A stretch of 51,253 bases of DNA, taken from Paraburkholderia madseniana (lineage in GTDB: Bacteria; Pseudomonadota; Gammaproteobacteria; Burkholderiales; Burkholderiaceae). Below the pieces are notes generated by a model. It was not told where the DNA came from. It was given only the letters and a program-made list of their open reading frames with translations, and did no database searches. Position 1 is the stretch's first letter. Each line of letters opens with the position of its first letter. The translations under genes and the position numbers were made by a program. The stretch spans positions 1 through 51,253 of the forward strand of contig NZ_VOSW01000068.1 in assembly GCF_009690905.1 (NCBI RefSeq), given 5' to 3'. This document shows positions 23,270 to 32,369 of the stretch, in pieces.

Positions 23270-26200
23270 TTAGTTTAGGCGAGCGTGAAGACCTTGTAAA
23301 TCATAGACTTCCAGGTCCTTCAAATAGCGCAAACCTTCAACCGCGGCCCGTGCACCGGACATCGTCGTGTAGTACGTGACCTTGTTCGCCTGCGCGCTCA
23401 TGCGGATCGAACGCGAGTCGGCGATCGCGGCACGGGTTTCGTCGACGGTCGTGAAGACCAGCGCGATTTCACCGTTCTTGATCATGTCGACGATGTGCGG
23501 CCGGCCGTCCTTCACCTTGTTGACGACCTTGACCGGCACGCCGGCCGCTTCGATCGCGGCAGCCGTGCCCTTGGTCGCGACGATCGGGTAGCCGAGTTCG
23601 TGCAGCATGTGCGCCACTTCGACAGCCTTCGGCTTGTCGGCGTCCATCACGGTCAGGAGCACCGTGCCCGACTCCGGCAGACGCGAACCTGCCGCGAGCT
23701 GCGACTTGAACAGCGCTTCGCCGAACGTTTGACCCACGCCCATCACTTCACCGGTCGAACGCATTTCCGGTCCGAGCACCGGATCGACTGCCGGGAACTT
23801 GACGAACGGGAACACGGCTTCCTTCACGCTGAAGTACGGCGGATCGATTTCCTTCGTCACGCCCTGTTGCGCAAGCGTCTGGCCGACCATCGCACGCGCG
23901 GCGATCTTGGCGAGCGGCAGACTGGTCGCCTTCGAGACGTACGGCACCGTACGCGATGCTCGCGGGTTCACTTCGAGCACGTAGATCACGTCTTCTTTCG
24001 AACCATTCGCCTGCGGCACCTGCTGGATCGCGAATTGCACGTTCATCAGGCCGATCACGTTCAGCGCCTTGGCCATTGCGCCGGTCTGGCGCTTCAGCTC
24101 GGCAATGGTTTCCTTCGACAGCGAGTACGGCGGCAGCGAGCAAGCCGAGTCGCCCGAGTGGACGCCCGCCTGTTCGATGTGCTCCATCACGCCGCCGATG
24201 AACACGGCTTCGCCATCGGAGATGCAATCCACGTCGCATTCGATCGCGTCATTCAGGAAGCGGTCGAGCAGCACCGGCGAATCGTTCGACACCTTCACGG
24301 CCTCGCGCATGTAGCGTTCGAGATCGCGCGGCTCGTGGACGATTTCCATGGCGCGGCCACCCAGCACGTACGACGGACGCACCACCAGCGGATAACCGAT
24401 TTCTTCAGCGAGCTTGAGCGCTTCGTCTTCAGCACGCGCGGTACGGTTCGGCGGTTGACGCAGGCCGAGGTCCTGCAGCAGCTTCTGGAAACGCTCGCGG
24501 TCTTCGGCGGCGTCGATCATGTCCGGCGACGTGCCGATGATCGGCACACCGTTCGCTTCGAGATCGAGTGCGAGCTTCAGCGGCGTTTGACCGCCGTATT
24601 GCACGATCACGCCGACCGGCTTTTCTTTGTCGACGATTTCGAGCACGTCTTCGAGCGTCAGCGATTCGAAGTACAGACGATCGGACGTGTCGTAGTCGGT
24701 CGAAACGGTTTCAGGGTTGCAGTTGACCATGATCGTTTCGTAGCCGTCTTCGCGCATGGCGAGCGCGGCGTGCACGCAGCAGTAGTCGAACTCGATACCC
24801 TGGCCGATCCGGTTGGGGCCACCACCCAGCACCATGATCTTCTTGTTGTTCGTCGGGTTCGCTTCGCACTCTTCCTCGTAGGTCGAGTACATGTAGGCGG
24901 TTTTCGTGGCGAACTCGGCTGCGCAGGTGTCGACGCGTTTGTAGACCGGGCGCACGTTCAACTCGATACGGCGCTGGCGCACTTCCGCCGGCTTCGCGCC
25001 GAGCAGCTTCGCCAAGCGGCGATCCGAGAAGCCGCTTTGCTTCAGATACTTGAGTTCTTCCTTCGAGAGGCTTGCCAGCGTACGGCCGGCCAGCGCCTTT
25101 TCCTTCAGAATGATCTGTTCGATCTGCGCGAGGAACCACGGGTCGATCGAGGTCTCTTCGAAGATTTCTTCTGCCGTCATGCCGACACGGAACGCGTCGC
25201 CGACATACCAGATGCGATCCGGACCGGCTTCGCCGATCTCGCGGATGATCTCGTCGCGATTGACGGTCTTTTCGTCCAGGCCGTCCACGCCCACTTCGAG
25301 ACCGCGCAGCGCCTTCTGGAACGACTCCTGGAAGGTGCGGCCAATCGCCATCACTTCGCCGACCGACTTCATCTGGGTAGTCAGGCGCGCATCGGCTTCG
25401 CGGAATTTCTCGAACGCGAAACGTGGGATCTTGGTGACGACGTAGTCAATCGTCGGTTCGAACGATGCCGGGGTTTGGCCGCCGGTGATTTCGTTCTTCA
25501 ACTCGTCCAGCGTGTAGCCGACTGCCAGCTTCGCCGCGACCTTCGCGATCGGGAAGCCGGTCGCCTTCGAGGCCAGTGCCGACGAACGCGACACGCGTGG
25601 GTTCATTTCGATCACGATCATCCGGCCATCTTTCGGATTGATCGAGAACTGCACGTTCGAACCACCCGTATCCACACCGATCTCGCGCAGCACGGCGAGC
25701 GATGCGTTACGCAGGATCTGATATTCCTTGTCCGTGAGCGTTTGCGCCGGCGCGACGGTGATCGAGTCGCCGGTGTGGATGCCCATCGGATCCAGGTTTT
25801 CGATCGAGCAAACGATGATGCAGTTGTCCTTCTTGTCGCGGACCACTTCCATCTCGTACTCTTTCCAGCCGAGCAGCGATTCTTCGATCAGCAGTTCACG
25901 CGTAGGCGACAGGTCGAGACCGCGCTTGCAGATCTCTTCGAATTCGTCGCGGTTGTACGCGATACCGCCGCCCGAACCGCCCAACGTGAACGACGGACGG
26001 ATCACGACCGGATAACCGCCGCTACCCGTTTGCGTTGCGATGTCGGCCTGAACCTGCAGTGCTTCTTCCATCGAATGCGCGGTGCCCGACTTGGCCGAAC
26101 CGAGGCCGATCTTGGTCATCGCGTCTTTGAACTTCTGACGGTCTTCCGCCTTGTCGATCGCTTCCGGCGAGGCGCCGATCAGCTCGACCTTGTACTTGTC

Positions 26201-26524
26201 CAGCACGCCGTGCGCATGGAGATCCAGTGCGCAGTTCAGCGCGGTCTGGCCGCCCATCGTCGGCAGGATCGCGTCCGGGCGCTCCTTGGCGATGATGCGC
26301 TCCACCACTTCCCACGTGATCGGCTCGATGTAGGTGACGTCGGCCGTGTTCGGGTCGGTCATGATCGTCGCCGGATTGCTGTTGACGAGAATGACCTTGT
26401 AGCCTTCCTCACGCAGCGCCTTGCATGCCTGCGCGCCCGAGTAATCGAACTCGCACGCCTGGCCGATGATGATCGGACCCGCGCCGATGATGAGGATGCT
26501 TTTAATGTCTGTCCGCTTGGGCAT
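23270..26524 (-). CDS. carB: Carbamoyl-phosphate synthase large subunit
   Basis: 1084 residues (E. coli 1073) from the ATG at 26524 (MPKRTDIKSILIIGAG); the open frame continues upstream to 26671 without coding features. It makes carbamoyl phosphate from bicarbonate, ammonia and two ATP for pyrimidine and arginine synthesis. Two homologous ATP-grasp halves are visible, each with a dinucleotide-like start (IGAGPIIIGQACEFDYSG, LGGGPNRIGQGIEFDYCC) and an ATP-binding loop (RPSFTLGGSGGGIAYN, RPSYVLGGRAMEIV). The C-terminal MGS-like allosteric domain ends near LEVYDLQGLHARLN. It follows carA by 155 bases, a region in which I see no clear gene. Confidence 0.98.
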   Translation of the reverse strand: MPKRTDIKSILIIGAGPIIIGQACEFDYSGAQACKALREEGYKVILVNSNPATIMTDPNTADVTYIEPITWEVVERIIAKERPDAILPTMGGQTALNCALDLHAHGVLDKYKVELIGASPEAIDKAEDRQKFKDAMTKIGLGSAKSGTAHSMEEALQVQADIATQTGSGGYPVVIRPSFTLGGSGGGIAYNRDEFEEICKRGLDLSPTRELLIEESLLGWKEYEMEVVRDKKDNCIIVCSIENLDPMGIHTGDSITVAPAQTLTDKEYQILRNASLAVLREIGVDTGGSNVQFSINPKDGRMIVIEMNPRVSRSSALASKATGFPIAKVAAKLAVGYTLDELKNEITGGQTPASFEPTIDYVVTKIPRFAFEKFREADARLTTQMKSVGEVMAIGRTFQESFQKALRGLEVGVDGLDEKTVNRDEIIREIGEAGPDRIWYVGDAFRVGMTAEEIFEETSIDPWFLAQIEQIILKEKALAGRTLASLSKEELKYLKQSGFSDRRLAKLLGAKPAEVRQRRIELNVRPVYKRVDTCAAEFATKTAYMYSTYEEECEANPTNNKKIMVLGGGPNRIGQGIEFDYCCVHAALAMREDGYETIMVNCNPETVSTDYDTSDRLYFESLTLEDVLEIVDKEKPVGVIVQYGGQTPLKLALDLEANGVPIIGTSPDMIDAAEDRERFQKLLQDLGLRQPPNRTARAEDEALKLAEEIGYPLVVRPSYVLGGRAMEIVHEPRDLERYMREAVKVSNDSPVLLDRFLNDAIECDVDCISDGEAVFIGGVMEHIEQAGVHSGDSACSLPPYSLSKETIAELKRQTGAMAKALNVIGLMNVQFAIQQVPQANGSKEDVIYVLEVNPRASRTVPYVSKATSLPLAKIAARAMVGQTLAQQGVTKEIDPPYFSVKEAVFPFVKFPAVDPVLGPEMRSTGEVMGVGQTFGEALFKSQLAAGSRLPESGTVLLTVMDADKPKAVEVAHMLHELGYPIVATKGTAAAIEAAGVPVKVVNKVKDGRPHIVDMIKNGEIALVFTTVDETRAAIADSRSIRMSAQANKVTYYTTMSGARAAVEGLRYLKDLEVYDLQGLHARLN

Positions 26525-26679
26525 AACGCTCTCGCTAATGTATTCCTGAATTCTTTCCGTCGGCGCGCTGCGTTGATACGTTGCGCGCGCTCTGTTGTGT
26601 GCGGCTCGCTGCGCTTGTGCGCCGAGGCGCTGTTCGCGCGGCGAGCCGTGCGCCACCTGGGCGCCTCGCACTCTGCTGC

Positions 26680-27834
26680 TTATGCCGCTGTTGCCTTGCC
26701 GGCCTTCTTCGTGTCCATCAACGCCGTGAAGCGATCGAACAGATAGGCGATGTCGTGCGGACCGGGCGACGCTTCCGGGTGGCCCTGGAAGCAGAACGCA
26801 GGCTTGTCGGTCAGCGCGAAGCCTTGCAGCGTGCCGTCGAACAGCGAGATGTGCGTGACCTTGGCATTGGCCGGCAGCGTGTCGGCGTCGACCGCGAAAC
26901 CGTGGTTCTGCGACGTGATGACCACACGGCCGTCTTCGAGATCCTTTACCGGATGGTTCGCGCCGTGGTGGCCGGTCTTCATCTTCAGGGTCTTGGCGCC
27001 GAGCGCGAGGCCCATGATCTGGTGGCCGAGGCAGATGCCGAAGGTCGGGATGCCGCGTTCGATCAGCTCTTTAGTCGCAGCGATTGCGTAGTCGCACGGT
27101 TCCGGATCGCCGGGGCCGTTCGACAGGAACACGCCGTCCGGATTGAGCGCGAGCGCATCAGCCGCGGAAGCTTGCGCCGGCAGCACGGTAACGTGGCAGC
27201 CGCGCTCAGCCAGCATGCGCAGAATGTTGTACTTCACGCCGTAGTCAAACGCGACCACGCGGTACTTCGGTGCGTTCTGCGTGCCGTAGCCGGTGCCCAG
27301 ACGCCATTCGGTCTGGGTCCATTCGTAGCTTTCCTTCGTCGACACGACCTTCGCGAGGTCCATGCCCGACAAACCCGGGAACGAGCGCGCGAGTTCGATT
27401 GCCTTCGCTTCGTCATCCGAACCGGCCAGAATGGCGCCGTTCTGCGCACCCTTGTCGCGCAACACGCGGGTCAGCATACGGGTGTCGAGACCGGCGATGG
27501 CGACCACGCCTTCGTCCTTCAGGTATTGCGGGAGCGTGCGCTCCATGCGGAAGTTCGACGCGAGAACCGGCAGATCGCGGATGATCAGGCCGGCGGCATG
27601 GACTTTCGTGGCTTCGACGTCTTCGGCATTCACGCCGACATTACCGATGTGCGGATACGTGAGGGTCACGATCTGGCGCGCGTAGCTCGGGTCGGTCAGG
27701 ATTTCCTGATAACCGGTGATAGCGGTGTTGAACACGACTTCGCCGATCGTATGCCCGGGGGCGCCGATCGAGTAACCACGAAAGACCGTGCCGTCGGCGA
27801 GTGCGAGCAAAGCGGGAGAAAATGACGGCAACAC
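26680..27834 (-). CDS. carA: Carbamoyl-phosphate synthase small subunit
   Basis: 384 residues from a GTG at 27834, chosen because AAGGAG lies six bases upstream; a GTG seven codons further up (27855) precedes that ribosome site. This glutamine amidotransferase subunit supplies ammonia to CarB. The N-terminal domain begins PALLALADGTVFRGYSIGA. The class-I GATase domain has the nucleophile Cys in FGICLGHQIMGLALGAK and the His/Glu pair in FQGHPEASPGPHD. A promoter-like element lies about 245 bases upstream, giving a long untranslated leader. Confidence 0.97.
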   Translation of the reverse strand: MLPSFSPALLALADGTVFRGYSIGAPGHTIGEVVFNTAITGYQEILTDPSYARQIVTLTYPHIGNVGVNAEDVEATKVHAAGLIIRDLPVLASNFRMERTLPQYLKDEGVVAIAGLDTRMLTRVLRDKGAQNGAILAGSDDEAKAIELARSFPGLSGMDLAKVVSTKESYEWTQTEWRLGTGYGTQNAPKYRVVAFDYGVKYNILRMLAERGCHVTVLPAQASAADALALNPDGVFLSNGPGDPEPCDYAIAATKELIERGIPTFGICLGHQIMGLALGAKTLKMKTGHHGANHPVKDLEDGRVVITSQNHGFAVDADTLPANAKVTHISLFDGTLQGFALTDKPAFCFQGHPEASPGPHDIAYLFDRFTALMDTKKAGKATAA

Positions 27835-28263
27835 GGGAGACTCCTTGGGGAACACCCTGTTGCCGACCTGTTTATCCGACTGCGAGCCGCAGCGAAACGC
27901 ATCGGCAAGGATGCGCGCGCAGACTCGCTCGCGTACTGCTGGTGACGTCGCAAGGGGCGCGATGGGTCCATTGTGTGGACGGCTCGGCTGGGGTGCGGGG
28001 CGTCAAAAGCGCGCGGCGGATGAACGGTATGGGAGAGGTAGGCGCTAGGGTGCGGGTTGATAAGCTCAAACCTTGAAATTATAGCGTGAAACTACCCTTC
28101 CCTCCAAATCCGAGATGGGGAGCCGGCGTAGCGGAGCGCCCTCCCAAACGGGTCGAAGTCTTGCTGCACATGGCTCAGAAGCCGGTCGACAAAATTTGTG
28201 CGGGCCAGAATCGGGATAGAGCCGGCGAATATGACCCGACCCGGCGAACCATCCACAACGGCC
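27835..28263. other. carA leader and intergenic region
   Basis: 429 bases without a supported gene. The part nearest carA (27835-28077) is the probable carA leader; I see no obvious leader peptide or strong hairpin in it. A good promoter occupies 28078-28107. The rest, up to the MFS stop at 28264, has no feature I can support. Confidence 0.5.
28078..28107 (-). promoter_or_regulatory. Sigma-70 promoter for carAB
   Basis: On the minus strand TTGGAG (28102-28107) and a perfect TATAAT (28078-28083) are separated by 18 bases. It points at carA and would give a leader of about 240 bases. Confidence 0.65.
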
Positions 28264-29505
28264 TTAAACCGGCCGTTCAGCGCGCGCGTGCACCGGCTGA
28301 AGCCCTGTGCGGCCGGGCAATACGTACCAGATCGCGCTCAACAATTGCAGCGCCATCAGAATGCCCCAGGCGGTGAGATGCGCGGCGGCCGGATAATGTC
28401 CGCCACTGGCCGGCCAGTGCGACAGCACCGCGCCGACGCCAATCTGGAAGCCGAAAATCAGCAGAAAGATGATCAGTGTCAGGGTGGTGTTCACCCGGCC
28501 GATCATCTGCGCCGGGAAGTGCCGCGCCATCACCGCGTAGCTGAGAATCCCGGTACCGCCGAAGATCCCATACGCCGCCCACAGCAGGCTCGCGGGCAGC
28601 GGCGCATTGAACATGATCAGCAACTGGGTGACGACGAACAGCGCCATGCCGGTGCCGCAAAACACGTACAGCGAGACACCGCGCCGCTCGAGGCTGCGCG
28701 CGGCCGCGCCGAAGCCCACGCAGCCGGCCATCATCGCGAAGCCGAGAACCGATACGAGCGCGGCAGCTTCACGCGGCTCGAAGCCCTGCACGTCGCGCAA
28801 CCAGGCGCCGACCCACAGCGATTGCATCGCGTAGAACACGCCTTGCGTGACGACCGAAAACGACGCGATCTTCCAGAATGCCGCGCTCTTCAAAATGCGC
28901 AAAGTGCCCTTGAACTGGGCGCCGAGACTTGCCTGGTGATGGGTTTCCTTTGCGTCTGGCGCGAGGGTCCACTGCGCGACTGCCACGAGAACCGTCAGCA
29001 AACCCAAGCCAACGCAGACCGCGCGCCAACTGGCGAAGCCCAGCACCCACGTGAGCGGAGAGCCAACCATCACGCCGCCGAAACCGCCAATCGCCATCAC
29101 CAGCCCGTTCATCAACGGCAACCGTGCCGACGCGAAATGCTGCGCCAACGCCTTGAAGGCGGCGCCGAGACACACGGACACGCCGACGCCGATCAGCAGA
29201 CGCCCGACCATCATCGCGCCAACGCCGTGCGCCGCTCCGAACACCCAGATTCCCAGCGCGGCAAATAGCAGGGTGACCGCCGTCACCCGACGCGCGCCGA
29301 AGTGGTCGAGCAACACGCCCGCCGGAATCTGCGCGCCCGCGAAACCGAGGAAATACAGACTGGTGAGCAAACCGAGATCCGTGGCCGACAAGCCGAGATC
29401 GTGTGTGATGAAGGGCGCAAAGCCCAGATTGACGCCGCGAAACACGTACGAAACAAAGTAACCGGCGGAAAACAGCAGAAAGACGCGCAACTGGGTGGAC
29501 GACAT
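28264..29505 (-). CDS. MFS transporter
   Basis: 413 residues from the ATG at 29505 (MSSTQLRVFLLFS); the frame upstream is not coding in character. Twelve membrane helices are expected for this major facilitator family permease. The cytoplasmic loop-2 motif appears as GVLLDHFGARRVTAV (the usual GxxxDRxGRR form). Another typical stretch is GRLLIGVGVSVCLGAAFKAL. The RGVNLGFAPF and QIPAGVLLDHFG blocks resemble the anion/sugar-phosphate-like and OPA-related branches, but the substrate cannot be assigned. It stands alone between the mltD terminator and the carA promoter region. Confidence 0.85.
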   Translation of the reverse strand: MSSTQLRVFLLFSAGYFVSYVFRGVNLGFAPFITHDLGLSATDLGLLTSLYFLGFAGAQIPAGVLLDHFGARRVTAVTLLFAALGIWVFGAAHGVGAMMVGRLLIGVGVSVCLGAAFKALAQHFASARLPLMNGLVMAIGGFGGVMVGSPLTWVLGFASWRAVCVGLGLLTVLVAVAQWTLAPDAKETHHQASLGAQFKGTLRILKSAAFWKIASFSVVTQGVFYAMQSLWVGAWLRDVQGFEPREAAALVSVLGFAMMAGCVGFGAAARSLERRGVSLYVFCGTGMALFVVTQLLIMFNAPLPASLLWAAYGIFGGTGILSYAVMARHFPAQMIGRVNTTLTLIIFLLIFGFQIGVGAVLSHWPASGGHYPAAAHLTAWGILMALQLLSAIWYVLPGRTGLQPVHARAERPV

Positions 29506-29590
29506 GAGCTTTGAAATGAGCGGCCGACAAGGCCTGAGCACGAACGATAAATGAAATGAGCGAAATTCGCCTGAATTGATCTGCAGAATG

Positions 29591-29620
29591 AAAAACGCCG
29601 TCACCCTAAGGTGACGGCGT
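29591..29620 (-). terminator. Intrinsic terminator after mltD
   Basis: ACGCCGTCACC (29595-29605) and GGTGACGGCGT (29610-29620) are perfect 11-base arms with a four-base loop. On the minus strand the stem is followed by TTTTCATT. It terminates mltD before the MFS gene. Confidence 0.85.
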
Positions 29621-29706
29621 CGGAATAACACGGTGCGTGATCGGAGCGCAATTCATGCGCTGCCCCCGCAACGCATGTGGTCACTACCGTGGAGCCGCTT
29701 TTTGGT

Positions 29707-31401
29707 CTACTTACCCTTCTTCGCGTTGGCCACGGTCTTCTGGCGGCTATCTGCCGCGGCCTTCGACGCCTTGCTGGACGTGGAAGCCGACACCTTCGTC
29801 ATCTTGCCCTTGCTGGCGCCGGACGTTGTCGGCTTGCTCGCTTTATCCACCGGTTCAGACACCTTCACCACGGCGGAGCGGCCACGACCCTTTTTCTTAT
29901 CGTAGCGCGAATCGTTCTTCGTGTCTGTGACACGGGTGCCGATCTTCTCGACGCCGCCGCCCTGCACGTCAGTCGCGATGCGTTCCGGACCCGGTTCGCT
30001 CGGCATCGCCTTGCCAACCGGCACGTGCAGCACGATCACCTGACCACGCGAAGCCTGATCGCGATGCGTGCGATTCCACGCCTTCAACTGACCGATCGAG
30101 ACGCCGTAACGCACTGCGATCGCGGCCATCGATTGATTGCGGCGCACCCGGATCAGCATCTTGCGGGTGTCGGGGACATCGGGCTCCATGGCCAGCACGG
30201 CGCTTTCGGCGACGTCGGCGCTGATGTCTTCGTCATCGTCCGAACCACGCGGCACCACGATCGTGGAACCCGGTTTCAAACGCATGCCGGCCGGAATCTT
30301 GTTCACTTCCATCAGCGTGTCGGCATCGACACCGATCTTTTGCGCGATCGCCGCCGGCGCCGAGCGCTCCGTGACCGTATACGTGGTCCAGGACGACAGC
30401 GAGCCGGAATAGGCCTTCAGATTACGTTCGAAGGCGCTGGCGTTATCGAACGGCAGCAGGATTTGCGGCTGCGTGGCGCCGAGAATCACCGGCTTCCTGA
30501 ACGACGGGTTCAGCGAGCGGAATTCGTCCGGCGACAGATTCGCGAGTTTTGCCGCCATGTCCACGTCGATGTCGTGCGAGGTCGTGACCGTCACGAAATA
30601 CGGGTGATTTGGAATCGACGGCAGCGTGAGCCCGTACATCTGGGGGTTCATCACGATGTTCTTCACCGCCTGCAACTTGGGCACGTAGTTGCGCGTCTCG
30701 TTCGGCATGCGCAGGCTGAGGTAGTCGGTGGGCAGCCCCGCCGCTTCGTTGCGCGCGATCGCGCGCTGCACGTTGCCCTCACCCCAGTTGTACGCGGCGA
30801 GCGCCAGTTGCCAGTCGCCGAACATGTCATGCAGACGGGACAGGTAGTCGAGCGCGGCGCTGGTCGAAGCCAGCACGTCGCGGCGCTCGTCCTGCCACAT
30901 GTTCTGCTTGAGGTTGTAGGTGCGGCCCGTGCCCGGCATGAACTGCCACATGCCGGCGGCCTTCGCCACCGACAACGCCTGCGGGCTGTATGCGGATTCG
31001 ATGAACGGCAGCAACGCAAGCTCGGTCGGCATATTGCGCGCTTCGAGCTCTTCGACGATGTGGTACAGGTATTTCTGCGAGCGCTCGGTCATGCGCTGCA
31101 CGTAATCCGGGCGCTGCGCATACCAGTTGACCTGCATGTCGACGAGGTCGGTTTGCAGATCCGGCATTTGAAAACCACGGCGAATACGGCCCCACAAATC
31201 GGCGTCCGCGCTCGTCAGTTGACTGACCGAGCCTTGATCGACGTTGATCGTCTCTTTGGCGGTGGCTGTCTTGCGAAGGGCGTCGGCTACGGCTTGCTGG
31301 CTGGCGGGGTTTGTTGCGGTGGTAGGGCTATTCGTCGCCGGTCCCTGACTCGCGCAAGCGGCGAGTGTCAGGACCAACAACGCACTAAAGATAAATCGCA
31401 T
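29707..31401 (-). CDS. mltD: Membrane-bound lytic murein transglycosylase D
   Basis: 564 residues from the ATG at 31401. The signal sequence MRFIFSALLVLTLAAC ends in a lipobox, so Cys16 would anchor it in the outer membrane. The SLT domain lies about residues 110-260 with the catalytic Glu in LLPFIESAYSPQALS, followed by KAAGMWQFMPGTGRTY and ALAAYNWGEGNVQRAI. Two LysM peptidoglycan-binding motifs follow (YTVTERSAPAAIAQKIGV and IRVRRNQSMAAIAVRYGVSI). The last 60 or so residues are a Lys/Ser/Thr/Ala-rich disordered tail ending NAKKGK, longer than in E. coli MltD. The enzyme cleaves glycan strands to 1,6-anhydro products during wall growth and recycling. It has its own promoter and terminator. 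Confidence 0.95.
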   Translation of the reverse strand: MRFIFSALLVLTLAACASQGPATNSPTTATNPASQQAVADALRKTATAKETINVDQGSVSQLTSADADLWGRIRRGFQMPDLQTDLVDMQVNWYAQRPDYVQRMTERSQKYLYHIVEELEARNMPTELALLPFIESAYSPQALSVAKAAGMWQFMPGTGRTYNLKQNMWQDERRDVLASTSAALDYLSRLHDMFGDWQLALAAYNWGEGNVQRAIARNEAAGLPTDYLSLRMPNETRNYVPKLQAVKNIVMNPQMYGLTLPSIPNHPYFVTVTTSHDIDVDMAAKLANLSPDEFRSLNPSFRKPVILGATQPQILLPFDNASAFERNLKAYSGSLSSWTTYTVTERSAPAAIAQKIGVDADTLMEVNKIPAGMRLKPGSTIVVPRGSDDDEDISADVAESAVLAMEPDVPDTRKMLIRVRRNQSMAAIAVRYGVSIGQLKAWNRTHRDQASRGQVIVLHVPVGKAMPSEPGPERIATDVQGGGVEKIGTRVTDTKNDSRYDKKKGRGRSAVVKVSEPVDKASKPTTSGASKGKMTKVSASTSSKASKAAADSRQKTVANAKKGK

Positions 31402-31440
31402 GAACGTCTCGGCTTCCACAAGGGCTGGAATTTGCAGCCG

Positions 31441-31469
31441 ATAGTACGAAACGGCAACGTTTACGTCAA
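31441..31469 (-). promoter_or_regulatory. Sigma-70 promoter of mltD
   Basis: On the minus strand TTGACG (31464-31469), exactly 17 bases of spacer, then TACTAT (31441-31446). It is 40 bases before the mltD ATG. Confidence 0.75.
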
Positions 31470-31558
31470 TCGGAAAATTACGAAAAAAATCAAGGAAATC
31501 TTAGGCTTGGCGAATTTTTGCGATTCTTCGCGTGAGGAACACCCCGATGCTCAACGGG

Positions 31559-32350
31559 TCAACGGAAGCGGTTTTTCCATTCGCGCATCAGCGTAAATGC
31601 GGTCAAACGATCGGACACTTTTTCGTGCAACTGCTCTTGCAAGGTAGCGCGAATCGCCGGACTGTCGGCGCGTAAAAACGGATTCACGGCGCGTTCGTGG
31701 GCGATGGTGGTGGGCAGCGTCGGCACATGGCGCGCGCGCAATTCGCTCGCCGTGTCGCGCCAGGCTTGCAATTCGGCGTTGCCCGGCTCGCAGGCGAGCG
31801 CGAAGCGGATGTTCGACAAGGTGTACTCGTGGGCGCAGTGAACCTCGGTCGCGCCGGGCAGCGCGGCCAGCGCATCCAGCGACGCCAGCATCTGCGTGGG
31901 CGTGCCTTCGAACAAGCGGCCGCAGCCGCACGCGAACAGCGTGTCGCCACAAAACACGTGCGGCGTGCCGCGCGGGTCGGCCGCCTGAAAATAGGCAATG
32001 TGACCGCTTGTGTGACCGGGCACGTCGAGTACGCTGAATTCGAGTGCGGGGGCCGCGATCGTCACGTGATCGCCGTTATTGAGACGATGCGTGAGATGCT
32101 GGATCGCCTCACCAGCGGGGCCGTACACGGGAACGGCCTGGCCGTTCAGCAGATCGGCCACCCCACCGACATGGTCTTGGTGATGGTGCGTGAGTAAAAT
32201 AGCGCTCAGCCGCCAACCCCGTTTCGCCAGATATGCGCGCACGGGGGCGGCCTCACCCGGATCGACGACCACCGCATGATGCCCGTCGGAAACGACCCAG
32301 ATGTAATTGTCTTCAAACGCCGGGACCGGTACGTACTCGAGCGCATTCAT
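31559..32350 (-). CDS. gloB: Hydroxyacylglutathione hydrolase (glyoxalase II)
   Basis: 263 residues, E. coli GloB 251. It is a metallo-beta-lactamase-fold enzyme hydrolysing S-lactoylglutathione to lactate and glutathione in methylglyoxal detoxification. The metal motif is LTHHHQDHVGG with His55, His57, Asp59 and His60. Other ligands lie in GHTSGHIAYF, FCGDTLFACGCGRLFEGT and VHCAHEYTLSN. The start MNALEYVPVPAFEDNY matches the family N-terminus. It is divergent from the yafS-like gene with only 19 bases between start codons, so the two promoters must overlap the opposite coding sequences or each other. Confidence 0.96.
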   Translation of the reverse strand: MNALEYVPVPAFEDNYIWVVSDGHHAVVVDPGEAAPVRAYLAKRGWRLSAILLTHHHQDHVGGVADLLNGQAVPVYGPAGEAIQHLTHRLNNGDHVTIAAPALEFSVLDVPGHTSGHIAYFQAADPRGTPHVFCGDTLFACGCGRLFEGTPTQMLASLDALAALPGATEVHCAHEYTLSNIRFALACEPGNAELQAWRDTASELRARHVPTLPTTIAHERAVNPFLRADSPAIRATLQEQLHEKVSDRLTAFTLMREWKNRFR

Positions 32351-32369
32351 AGGTGACGCATTCTCTGAT

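Noticed and set aside
23495..26746. 1083-codon plus-strand open frame
   Set aside because: It is exactly antisense to carB; long mirror frames are expected in GC-rich coding DNA with G/C third positions. The product lacks any recognisable domain and is rich in Arg, His, Asp and Val.
28198..29268. 356-codon plus-strand open frame
   Set aside because: Antisense to the MFS transporter, rich in Arg/His/Gln, no coding features.
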